Shown here: positions 8,895 through 16,318 of the stretch, piece by piece
Numbering within the stretch: the stretch's first letter is position 1
Layout of the letters: the number at the start of each line of letters is the position of its first letter
Source of the DNA: Azospirillum brasilense
Lineage (GTDB): Bacteria; Pseudomonadota; Alphaproteobacteria; Azospirillales; Azospirillaceae
Assembly: GCF_003349955.1 (NCBI RefSeq)
Contig: NZ_QLKQ01000042.1
Coordinates: 1 to 64,000, forward strand
Length of the DNA: 64,000 bases
Direction of reading: 5' to 3'
Notes under the pieces: model-generated
The model's database searches: none
Told to the model about the DNA's origin: nothing
What the model saw: the letters and a program-made list of their open reading frames with translations, nothing else
Translations under genes and position numbers: made by a program

Positions 8895-9322
8895 CGGATC
8901 GCCCCCAGATAACTGCTGTTCACCACCACCTCCGCGTAACCGTTCGCTTGGGCGCCTTGCACCGGCAGGACCCCCTGGGATGCGGCGAGGAAACCCGCCA
9001 TCCCCATGGCCGCGAGGAATCCCGCGGTCGGCCAGAAGCGGATGGGCGGCGCCGACAGGGTCCAGGGGGCGGGGGCACGCTCCACCGGCGGCGCGTCCAG
9101 CCGGGCCGCGATGCCGTTCAGTACCCGCCGCACGCCGTCCTCGTCCACCGCCGGGGCAGCGCGGTCGAGCAGGGCGTCCAGCGCCGCGGCGTCGGCCAGG
9201 ATGGCCCGCGCCTCGGCGGAATTTTCGAGAAGGGTCAGGGCATCGACGCCGTCCGTCACGGGCCAGCGGTCGATGTCGCCGCCGTAGAGGTCGGCGAAGC
9301 GCTTGAACTCTTTGAGTGTCAT
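8891..9322 (-). CDS. Membrane-bound anti-sigma factor-like protein
   Basis: A 143-residue protein. Its N-terminal cytoplasmic part begins MTLKEFKRFADLYGGDIDRW, a form common in short proteins encoded next to alphaproteobacterial ECF sigma factors. One transmembrane segment (PTAGFLAAMGMAGFLAASQG, near 97-116) follows, with a short periplasmic tail. No HxxxCxxC zinc motif is present, so it is not a ZAS-type anti-sigma. Its ATG overlaps the sigma stop as ATGA and its own end overlaps the sensor gene in the same way, implying translational coupling. The anti-sigma role is inferred from position and layout. Confidence 0.72.
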   Translation of the reverse strand: MTLKEFKRFADLYGGDIDRWPVTDGVDALTLLENSAEARAILADAAALDALLDRAAPAVDEDGVRRVLNGIAARLDAPPVERAPAPWTLSAPPIRFWPTAGFLAAMGMAGFLAASQGVLPVQGAQANGYAEVVVNSSYLGAIR

Positions 9323-9891
9323 TTCTCGTCGCCGTCCTTCTGACGGATCAGGGAGTTGAGACGGGTGCGGACCATACGCCGCGCCCGGACCAGCAGGCTT
9401 TCCATGGCCGAGACCGAGACGTTCAGAACCTCCGATGCTTCCGCGCAGCTCATCTCCTGGTAGTAGCACAGGCTGAGCGCCGCCCGCTGCCGTTCCGGCA
9501 AGGCGGCGATCGCCGCGTCCACCGCCGCGCCGAGTTGGCGTTCCGCCAGCAGCCCGTCGGCGCCGATGGCCGGGTCGGCCACCTCCACCGCGTCGTCCAG
9601 AGGCTGGAAGCTTCTGCGGCGGCGGTAGTCGATCGAGCGGTTGACGACGATGCGGTAGAGCCACGTGGAAAAGCGGGTGCCGTCGCCGCGCCAGCGGTCG
9701 GCGTGCGTCCAGATCTGCAGGAAGGCGTCCTGCACGACCTCCTCCGCGTCGCTCGCGTTGCCGACCACCCGGTGGGCGAGCGCGAGGCTCCGGCGCAGGT
9801 GACGGCGGGTCAGCCGGTCGAAGGCCGCCCGGTTCCCCGCGGCCGTTTCGGCCATCAGCGATTCGTCGTCATCCTCGTCGATCACCGCCAC
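9319..9891 (-). CDS. ECF RNA polymerase sigma factor
   Basis: A 190-residue group 4 sigma factor. Region 2 is VVGNASDAEEVVQDAFLQIW followed by FSTWLYRIVVNRSIDYRRR, and region 4 is LPERQRAALSLCYYQEMSCA followed by NVSVSAMESLLVRAR. It is followed in the same transcript by its presumed anti-sigma and a periplasmic sensor protein, so it should be released by an envelope or metal signal. The start is a GTG at 9891 with GAGG eight bases upstream; an in-frame GTG at 9885 is possible. I looked for a self-recognised GGAAC-type promoter upstream but found no convincing pair. Confidence 0.9.
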   Translation of the reverse strand: MAVIDEDDDESLMAETAAGNRAAFDRLTRRHLRRSLALAHRVVGNASDAEEVVQDAFLQIWTHADRWRGDGTRFSTWLYRIVVNRSIDYRRRRSFQPLDDAVEVADPAIGADGLLAERQLGAAVDAAIAALPERQRAALSLCYYQEMSCAEASEVLNVSVSAMESLLVRARRMVRTRLNSLIRQKDGDEK

Positions 9892-10011
9892 GCGGCCATC
9901 CTCTGCTCCTTTCCGGTTCCGGACCCGGCCGGTCCAACGCGGCTCATCCGGTTCCGTGGGCCTTGTTGTCAGTGATACGTGGCTGGTCGGGATGCTCCTG
10001 CGCGGTCCAGC

Positions 10012-10039
10012 CCGAAAATTTGTGAGCCGAAAATTTGTG
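10012..10039. repeat. Tandem direct repeat CCGAAAATTTGTG x2
   Basis: Two exact copies of CCGAAAATTTGTG at 10012-10024 and 10027-10039, 15 bases apart, in the intergenic region between the sigma factor and the TPR gene. The A/T core stands out against the GC-rich surroundings. It could be a tandem protein-binding site or a recent short duplication. Confidence 0.7.
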
Positions 10040-10160
10040 GCTGGCCGATCCCCGCCGTCTCAAGGCATTCGTACCCGCGGCGGCGCGGGCGCGCTACACT
10101 GCCCGTCCCTCGAAGCCCAGGCCCCCCGAACCCGGCCGCGGGCCAGACACACGGACCGTC

Positions 10161-12800
10161 ATGAGCGCCAGCCGCGATTCCTCCCCCGCCACGCTCCAGG
10201 AAACGCTGACGCAGGCCGTCGTCCACCACCAGAATGGACGGCTGGCGGAGGCGCGGCCCCTCTACGAGCGGGTGCTGCGCCAGATGCCGGAGCAGAGCGA
10301 CGCGCTGCATCTTCTGGGCCTGCTGACCGCGCAGACCGGCGATCCGGACTCCGGGATCGCGCTGATCCGAAAGGCGGTGGCGCAGGATGGCGCCCAGCCG
10401 GTCTTCCGCCTCAACCTGGGCCGCGTGCTGGAGGCGGTCGGGCGTTGGGCGGAGGCCGCGGACGCCTACGGCCACGCCGCCCGCCTCGCCCCGCTGGTCC
10501 CCGACCATCACCGGCTGGAGGCCGCCGCCCACGCCAAGCTGGGCCGGGGGGAGGCTGCGGCGCGCGCCTTCCGCCGCCTGCTGGCGGTGGCGCCGGAGGA
10601 TGGCAAGGCCGCCAACGCGCTGGCCGACGCGCTGTACGATCTGGGGCGGCCCGGCCCGGCGGCGGACTGGTACGGGCGGGCGTCGGCGCTCGCCCCCGCC
10701 GAGGTGCTGCCCGTTTACAACCAGGGGGCGGCGCTGCGCGACTCCGGGCGCCCGCGCGACGCGCTCGCCGCCTTCCGCCGCGCCGCCGCCCTGGCGCCTC
10801 TGCTGGTCCAGGCGCGGGAGCAGGTGACCAGCCTGTGCCACGCGCTGGGCGACATGGGCGGTACGGCCGAGGCGGGGCGGCGGCTGATGGCGCTGGAGCC
10901 GGGCCACGGCGAGGGGGCTAAGATCCTGGGCGCGGCGCTGGCCGCGGCGGGACCCTGGCGCGAGGGGGCGGCGTGGCTGGAGCGGGCGGCGGCGCTGGCC
11001 CCGGCCCCCGACGCCCTGCTGGTGCTCGGCAATCTGTGGCAGGAACAGGGGCATCCCGCGCTGGCGCCGCGTTGCTACCGGCGCGCCCTGGCGCTTGCCC
11101 CGGACTCCGCCCAGGCGCTGACCGGACTGGGCATGGCGCTGTCGGCTTTGGGTGCGATGGAGGAGGCCGCGACCGCCGCCCGCCGCGCCGTCCGCGCCGA
11201 CCCGGAGGAGGCCGGCCACGCCCTCAACGCCGGGGCCGTCCAGCACCGGGCCAAGCGCCCCGAGGCGGCGTGGGCGTGGTTCCGGCGTGCGCTGGCCCTG
11301 CAGCCCGACGGCGCCGCCGGCTGGACCAACCTCGGCACCCACGCCATCGAGGCGGGCGCCTTCGACGAGGCGCTGACCCTGCTGCGGCGGGCGCTGGCCC
11401 TGCGCACGGCGGAGCGGGAGGCGCTGGCCAGCTCCAACCTGGGCGTCGCGCTGATGGCGCTGGGCCGTCATGGCGAGGCGGTGTCCGCCCTGCGTGCCGC
11501 GCTGGAGCGTGCGCCGCAGGACGCGGAGGTGCGTTCCAACCTGCTGTTCTGCCTGTGCTTCGCCGAAGAGGCCGACCTCGGCGCGGTGTTCGGGGAGCAC
11601 CGGCGGTTCGAACGCGCGGTGATGCCGGTGCCGCCCGCCGCCCCGCGCTTCGACGCGGTGAATCGCGACCCGGAGCGCCGCCTGCGCGTCGGTTACCTCT
11701 CGCCGGATTTTCAGCGTTACCCGGGGCCGGGCTATCACTTCCTGTTGCCGCTGATCGAGCGCCACGACCGGGCGGCGGTGGAGGTGATCTGTTATTACGT
11801 GGACCTGCCGAAGGACGCGGCGACCGACCGCTTTGCGGCGCTGGCCGACCGCTGGCGCCCCGTCGCGGCCCTGCCGGACGGCGAGCTGGAGCGGCTGATC
11901 CGGGCGGACGGCATCGACGTTCTGGTGGACTGCGGCGGGCACATGTCGCGCAACCGCATGCCGCTGTTCATCCGCCGCCCGGTGCCGGTGCAGGTCAGCC
12001 TGCCGCTCTACCCGAACACGACGGGGCTGACGGCGATGGACTACCAGTTCTCCGACCACCGCTTCGCCGCGGCGAGCGCCGACGCCTTGCACACGGAAGC
12101 GCTGATCCGTCTGCCGGGCAGCGTGCTGTGCTACCGCCCCGCGGAGTCCGCCGCCGTGCCGCCGGACCGTCCGCCGGTGGAGACGGCGGGGGTGTTCACC
12201 TTCGGCTCCTTCAACAACCTGACGAAGCTGAACGCCTCGACGCTGGCGCTGTGGGGGCGGGTGCTGGCGGCGGTGCCGGAGGCGCGGCTGATGCTGAAAT
12301 GGCGGGGGCTGTCCGGTGGCGGGGTGGCGCGGCGGGTGCTGGACGCCTTCGCCGCCCATGGAGTCGAGGAGTCGCGGCTGCTGCTGCGCGGCACCGCCCC
12401 GGACCCCTACGAGGATTACCGGCTGCTCGATTGCGCGCTGGACCCCGTCTTCGCCAACGGCGGGACGACGACCTGCGACGCGCTGTGGATGGGGGTTCCC
12501 GTGCTGTCCATCGCCGGGGAGGCGATGATCTCCCGCTGGGGCGCCACCATGCTCGGCAGCGTCGGGCTGGGCGGGCTGGTGGTGGAGCGCGCGGACGACT
12601 ACGTGGCGCTCGCCGTCCGGCTGGCCACGGACCGCGCCTTCCTCGCGGCGCAGCGCGCGGGCCTGCGCGAGCGGATGGCGCGCTCCCCCCTGATGGACGA
12701 GACGGGGTACGTCCGGGCGGTCGAGGCCGGCTACCGCATGGCGTGGCGGCGCTGGTGCGCCGGTTTCCCGCCCGCCCGCATCGACATGAGCGCGGCATGA
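10161..12800 (+). CDS. TPR-containing O-GlcNAc transferase-like (SPINDLY family) protein
   Basis: An 879-residue protein. The first ~500 residues are tetratricopeptide repeats in 34-residue steps (for example ALTGLGMALSALGAMEEAAT). The rest is the catalytic region of the O-linked N-acetylglucosamine transferase/SPINDLY type: RRLRVGYLSPDF, GIDVLVDCGGHMSRNR, PVQVSLPLYPNTTGLTAMDY and TTTCDALWMGVPVLS. Usual members have HT-x-NR where this has HMSRNR. Bacterial members glycosylate proteins such as flagellins or act in polysaccharide work. The ATG at 10161 has only a weak ribosome site. The stop overlaps the next glycosyltransferase as ATGA, so the two are translated together and likely share a glycosylation job. 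Confidence 0.87.
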   Translation: MSASRDSSPATLQETLTQAVVHHQNGRLAEARPLYERVLRQMPEQSDALHLLGLLTAQTGDPDSGIALIRKAVAQDGAQPVFRLNLGRVLEAVGRWAEAADAYGHAARLAPLVPDHHRLEAAAHAKLGRGEAAARAFRRLLAVAPEDGKAANALADALYDLGRPGPAADWYGRASALAPAEVLPVYNQGAALRDSGRPRDALAAFRRAAALAPLLVQAREQVTSLCHALGDMGGTAEAGRRLMALEPGHGEGAKILGAALAAAGPWREGAAWLERAAALAPAPDALLVLGNLWQEQGHPALAPRCYRRALALAPDSAQALTGLGMALSALGAMEEAATAARRAVRADPEEAGHALNAGAVQHRAKRPEAAWAWFRRALALQPDGAAGWTNLGTHAIEAGAFDEALTLLRRALALRTAEREALASSNLGVALMALGRHGEAVSALRAALERAPQDAEVRSNLLFCLCFAEEADLGAVFGEHRRFERAVMPVPPAAPRFDAVNRDPERRLRVGYLSPDFQRYPGPGYHFLLPLIERHDRAAVEVICYYVDLPKDAATDRFAALADRWRPVAALPDGELERLIRADGIDVLVDCGGHMSRNRMPLFIRRPVPVQVSLPLYPNTTGLTAMDYQFSDHRFAAASADALHTEALIRLPGSVLCYRPAESAAVPPDRPPVETAGVFTFGSFNNLTKLNASTLALWGRVLAAVPEARLMLKWRGLSGGGVARRVLDAFAAHGVEESRLLLRGTAPDPYEDYRLLDCALDPVFANGGTTTCDALWMGVPVLSIAGEAMISRWGATMLGSVGLGGLVVERADDYVALAVRLATDRAFLAAQRAGLRERMARSPLMDETGYVRAVEAGYRMAWRRWCAGFPPARIDMSAA

Positions 12801-13927
12801 CGGACGCCGTCCCCTACCTTTCGTCCGCCCGGCGCATCCTGGTGGTGAAGCTGGACGAGGCGGGCGACTTCGTCCTCGCCACGCCCTTCCTGCGCGGGCT
12901 GCGGGCCTCGGCGCCACAGGCGCGCATCGTGCTGGCGGTGCGCCCCGCCGTGGCCGATCTTGCCGAGACCTGCCCCCACGTCGACGCGGTGGTGGCGCCG
13001 CACCCGAAGCCAGGCGGCGGCATCGATCTGCGCGGCGTCACGCCCGGCGGCGCGGCGGCCTTCGCGGAGGCGTTCCGCGCCGGCTTCGACCTGACGCTGG
13101 TCCCCCGCTACGATTTCGACCGCCACGGCGCCACGGCGCTCGCCGCGAACAGCCGCGCCCGCGCCGTGGTCGGTTTCTCCGAGACGGTCACGCCATGGAA
13201 GGCGTCGGGGAACGCCGGCTTCGACCGCGCCTACACCCACCGGCTGACGCCCCCGCCCGGCCGCCACGAGGTGGAGCAGAACCTCGCCCTGCTGCGCTTC
13301 GCCGGCGGGGTTCCGGACGGCGACGGGGTGGAACTGCACCTGACCGCGGAGGACCGGGCGGAGGCCGCCCGCCGGCTGGCCGATGCGGCGGGGGAGCGGA
13401 TCATCGCCGTGGCGCCGGGGGCGGCGGCTTCGCGCCGCGAATACCCGCCGGAGCGGCTGGCGGCGGTGGTCGCCGTGGTGGCGGTCGCGCTCGGCGCGCG
13501 GGTGGCGGTTCTCGGCACGGAGCTGGAGCGGGCGGCGGCGGAACGGATCGCCGCGGCCCTGCCGGGGCGGGTGACCGACCTGACCGGACGGACCGGCCTG
13601 CGGCTGGCGGCGGCGGTGATCGAGCGGACGGCGGGGCTGATCGCCATGGATTCCGCCCCGGCCCATCTCGGGGCCGCCGTGGGCGTGCCGGTCGCCGTCT
13701 TCTCCTGCCATCCGGAGGGCGGGGAGCCCAACCATTTCCACGCGCCGGAGCGCTTCCGCCCCTGGTGCGCGCGGGCGCTGGTGCTGCGGCCCGCGGCGGC
13801 GCTTGCGCCCTGTCCGCCGGAAAGCTGCACGGCGGCGGAGGCGCACTGCATCGCCTCGATCCCGCCGGAACTGGCGGCGGCGCGCATCCTCGCCTTGTTC
13901 GGCGAGAGCGACAGCGCGTCGCCCTGA
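12797..13927 (+). CDS. Glycosyltransferase family 9 (heptosyltransferase-like)
   Basis: A 376-residue GT-B enzyme of the ADP-heptose:LPS heptosyltransferase family, with RRILVVKLDEAGDFVLATPF at the N-terminus, IAVAPGAAASRREYPPERLA in the middle, and the donor-site TAGLIAMDSAPAHLGAAVGV near the C-terminus. The C-terminus has several Cys residues (CPPESCTAAEAHC), as in relatives that share this tail. It starts within the stop of the TPR glycosyltransferase gene (ATGA). The pairing suggests joint action on one glycan or glycoprotein; donor and acceptor are not readable from sequence. Confidence 0.85.
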   Translation: MTDAVPYLSSARRILVVKLDEAGDFVLATPFLRGLRASAPQARIVLAVRPAVADLAETCPHVDAVVAPHPKPGGGIDLRGVTPGGAAAFAEAFRAGFDLTLVPRYDFDRHGATALAANSRARAVVGFSETVTPWKASGNAGFDRAYTHRLTPPPGRHEVEQNLALLRFAGGVPDGDGVELHLTAEDRAEAARRLADAAGERIIAVAPGAAASRREYPPERLAAVVAVVAVALGARVAVLGTELERAAAERIAAALPGRVTDLTGRTGLRLAAAVIERTAGLIAMDSAPAHLGAAVGVPVAVFSCHPEGGEPNHFHAPERFRPWCARALVLRPAAALAPCPPESCTAAEAHCIASIPPELAAARILALFGESDSASP

Positions 13928-14134
13928 CCCGTCCGCCCATCGCTGCCTGTGGCCGATGGGCAACCTTAGACGGCCCCGCCCCGGCGAAGCCCTTTCGGAG
14001 TGCCGCTTTCCGGCCTGTGGCAACGCTGCATCACCCCCCGATATTTCGCGATGCGGAAGCCACGCCCCTGGCACGAACGCCCCCGGAAACCGTATCTTAT
14101 ATGCATTGCAACATCACCCGGTCCGTGAGGGATC

Positions 14135-14260
14135 ATGAAGTCGTTCTTGTCCTCGCTTCAGCGGGATTGGGCGTCCTGGAGCCCGGTCGAGCGTTTCGTC
14201 GCCGTCGGCTTCGTCACGGCGGCTCCGGTCGCGTCGCTGGCTTTCCTCCTCACCCTCTGA
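14135..14260 (+). CDS. Putative 41-residue single-pass membrane protein
   Basis: A short frame translating as MKSFLSSLQRDWASWSPVER followed by FVAVGFVTAAPVASLAFLLTL and a stop. It reads as an amphipathic cytoplasmic N-terminus with one hydrophobic segment (about 21-41). GTGAGGGATC immediately precedes the ATG and provides a ribosome site. Nothing else is coded on this strand between 13928 and 14398. The composition (W-x-x-W, SPVER, then a membrane span) looks like a real small membrane protein, but conservation is untested. Confidence 0.5.
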   Translation: MKSFLSSLQRDWASWSPVERFVAVGFVTAAPVASLAFLLTL

Positions 14261-14357
14261 CCGGCTTTGAATCGGCGCCGTCCTTGTCGGCGCCCGACGG
14301 CATGCGCACGCTTCCCTTGGCCCCGTCCTGCGTCCGGTGCGATACAGGAGGAGAGAA

Positions 14358-14376
14358 GGAACGGACGAACCGTTCC
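14358..14376. promoter_or_regulatory. Inverted repeat GGAACGG-N5-CCGTTCC upstream of SDR gene
   Basis: A perfect 7-base inverted repeat with a 5-base spacer, about 22 bases in front of the SDR start codon. It could be an operator or a small leader hairpin close to the ribosome site. No regulator gene is adjacent. Confidence 0.4.
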
Positions 14377-14398
14377 GGCAGCAGAGGGATGACGAATC

Positions 14399-15100
14399 AT
14401 GGGCGATAAGGTTGCCATCATCACCGCGGGCGGCAGCGGCATGGGGGCCGCGGCGGCGCGGCGCCTCGCGGCGGACGGATTCAACATCGCGGTGCTGTCC
14501 TCCTCCGGCAAGGGCGAGGCTCTGGCCGAGGAGCTGGGCGGGATCGGCGTGACCGGCTCGAACCAGTCCGCCGAGGATCTGGAGCGTCTGGTGACCCGGA
14601 CGATGGAGCGCTGGGGCCGCGTCGACGCGCTGGTGAACAGCGCCGGCCACGGCCCGCGAAAAGGCTTGCTGGAACTGACCGACGAGGACTGGCACAAGGG
14701 GATCGAGGTCTATTTCCTGAATGTCGTCCGGGCGGTCCGGCTGGTGACCCCGATCATGGTCGGGCAGAAGGGCGGGACGATCATCAACATCTCGACCGCC
14801 TGGGCCTTCGAGCCGAGCCCGATGTTCCCGACTTCCGCCGTCGCGCGGGCCGGGCTGGCCTCCTTCACCAAGCTGTTCGCCGACCAGTACGCCGCCGACA
14901 ATGTGCGCATGAACAACGTGCTGCCCGGCTGGATCGACAGCCTGCCGGCGACCGAGGAGCGGCGCCAGGGCGTGCCGATGGCCCGCTACGGCAAGAGCGA
15001 GGAGATCGCGGCGACCGTCGCCTTCCTCGCCTCCGACGGGGCCGGCTACATCACCGGGCAGAACATCCGGGTGGACGGCGGCCTCATGCGGTCGGTCTGA
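14399..15100 (+). CDS. Atypical short-chain dehydrogenase/reductase
   Basis: A 233-residue Rossmann-fold protein with a cofactor motif TAGGSGMG (9-16), NSAGHG (80-85), IINIS (128-132) and the C-terminal GYITGQNIRVDGG. It is therefore an SDR in the FabG-like branch. The catalytic YxxxK is missing: after Ser132 the equivalent stretch reads PTSAVARAGL, so Tyr and Lys are replaced by Ser146 (or Thr145) and Arg150. A related group of SDRs with SN-xx-RAG in this position exists. Its function is unclear; it is convergent with the TRAP dctP gene and may or may not belong to that cluster. Confidence 0.8.
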   Translation: MGDKVAIITAGGSGMGAAAARRLAADGFNIAVLSSSGKGEALAEELGGIGVTGSNQSAEDLERLVTRTMERWGRVDALVNSAGHGPRKGLLELTDEDWHKGIEVYFLNVVRAVRLVTPIMVGQKGGTIINISTAWAFEPSPMFPTSAVARAGLASFTKLFADQYAADNVRMNNVLPGWIDSLPATEERRQGVPMARYGKSEEIAATVAFLASDGAGYITGQNIRVDGGLMRSV

Positions 15101-15108
15101 GCACGCAT

Positions 15109-15155
15109 AAAAAAACGGTGCGGATGGCGCTCCTTCCGGAACGCCGCCCGCACCG
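15109..15155 (-). terminator. Rho-independent terminator of the dctP transcript
   Basis: Read on the minus strand, CGGTGCGG (15155-15148) pairs with CCGCACCG (15123-15116). An inner stem GGCG/CGCC lies inside, and seven consecutive T follow (15115-15109). It lies 25 bases past the dctP stop and is a textbook intrinsic terminator. It also separates dctP from the convergent SDR gene. Confidence 0.85.
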
Positions 15156-15179
15156 CGAGGTGAAGCGAGGGGGATCGCC

Positions 15180-16211
15180 TCAGCTCTTTTCGCCGACGAT
15201 GGCCTGATACTGCTTCCAGATCTCGGGGTAGCGCCGGACGTAGTCCTGGTTGACCTTGTTGGCGATCTCGCGGAACTTCGCCTGCTCGGCCTCGGGAGCC
15301 ACGGCCAGCCGCCCGCCCTGGGCGATCATCTGGTCCATGGTCTTCTTGTCGGCGTCGATGGCGCGCTGCCACTGCTTGGCGATGATCTCGTTGGTGGTCG
15401 TCTCCACCACTTGGCGCAGGTCGTCGGGCAGGCCCTTCATCCACTTGTCGTCCACCAGGACGGAGTAGGTGAGCAGGCTCATGCCCGGCACCAGCGAGGC
15501 GACCTTGGCGGCGTTGGTGCCGACCATCTCCCAGCCGCCGGCGGAGGTGTAGATGCCGTCGATGGCTCCCTGCATCAGCGCCGCCGCCATTTCGGAGGCG
15601 GGCATCGACACCGGGCTGGCCCCGAAGTCGCGCATCAGAAGCTGCAGGACGCGCCCGCCGGTCAGGCGGATCTTGCTGCCCTTCAGGTCGCCGACCGAGG
15701 CGACCTCCTTGTCCTTGAACAGGAAGATCAGGTCGGCGGTGCGCATCAGCCCCATGACGCGGATGCCTTTGTCGGACACCAGCCCGGACAGCAGCTTGGA
15801 GACCTCCTGCGCGGTTTCCGGCTTGGACATCGCCGCGTCGGTGACCGCGAAGGGCAGGTTCACCACGCCATACTGCGGGGCGATGCTCTCAAGCTGCACG
15901 CTGACCGGCCAGACCATGTGCACGGCGCCCGACCCGAGGGCGGCGACGGCGTCCTTGTCCTTGTAGAGCGTGCCGGAATGGAAGACCTTCGGCTTGATGC
16001 GGCCCTTCGAGCGCTCCTCGATCAGGGCCGCATACTCGTCCATCATCTTGGCGGTCCAGTGGGACGTCGCGATCTCGTCCGTCATCACCATCTCGACCGG
16101 CGCCGCCTGCGCGCGGGCTTGGCCCGGCGATCCGGCGGCCAGCCCGGCCACGGTCATGCCGATCAGCAGCGTCTTCGCCCAGAATGGCCTGAAGAGTGAC
16201 GGATTCAACAT
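15180..16211 (-). CDS. dctP: TRAP transporter solute-binding protein (DctP family)
   Basis: A 343-residue periplasmic binding protein. A signal peptide of about 35 residues (TLLIGMTVAGLAAGSPGQARA) precedes a DctP-type domain with FHSGTLYKDKDAVAALGSGA, GLMRTADLIFLFKDKE and MQGAIDGIYTSAGGWEMVG. It captures an organic acid for the DctQ/DctM membrane pair, which here is encoded 9 kb away on the opposite strand (25544-27447). The start at 16211 has GGGAGGGAAGCC upstream. A palindrome TTGTACGGACAA lies 89 bases upstream, as at the citE/maoC promoter region, linking it to the same regulon. Confidence 0.9.
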   Translation of the reverse strand: MLNPSLFRPFWAKTLLIGMTVAGLAAGSPGQARAQAAPVEMVMTDEIATSHWTAKMMDEYAALIEERSKGRIKPKVFHSGTLYKDKDAVAALGSGAVHMVWPVSVQLESIAPQYGVVNLPFAVTDAAMSKPETAQEVSKLLSGLVSDKGIRVMGLMRTADLIFLFKDKEVASVGDLKGSKIRLTGGRVLQLLMRDFGASPVSMPASEMAAALMQGAIDGIYTSAGGWEMVGTNAAKVASLVPGMSLLTYSVLVDDKWMKGLPDDLRQVVETTTNEIIAKQWQRAIDADKKTMDQMIAQGGRLAVAPEAEQAKFREIANKVNQDYVRRYPEIWKQYQAIVGEKS

Positions 16212-16299
16212 TGGCTTCCCTCCCATGACTGCGTTCGGACGCTTCTGGCCCGCTTGTCCGAACGATCATAGGGGAAAACAGTGCGGCATGCCAACATTA

Positions 16300-16311
16300 T
16301 TGTACGGACAA
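16300..16311. promoter_or_regulatory. Candidate GntR/HutC operator TTGTACGGACAA (dctP)
   Basis: This near-perfect palindrome between the MFS stop and the dctP start differs by one base from the perfect TTGTACGTACAA at 18507. The GT-N4-AC core is the general shape of HutC-type GntR operators, and two such regulators are encoded in the same cluster. Assignment of a regulator is an inference. Confidence 0.6.
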
Positions 16312-16318
16312 CTCGTCG

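Noticed and set aside
9892..9960. GGAAC-type ECF promoter upstream of the sigma factor gene
   Set aside because: GGAACC is present on the minus strand but the CGTT-like element follows only 11 bases later, too close for an ECF promoter.
9969..12917. A 982-codon minus-strand frame
   Set aside because: It lies opposite the TPR glycosyltransferase, has a low-complexity Arg/Gly/Gln composition and no family features.
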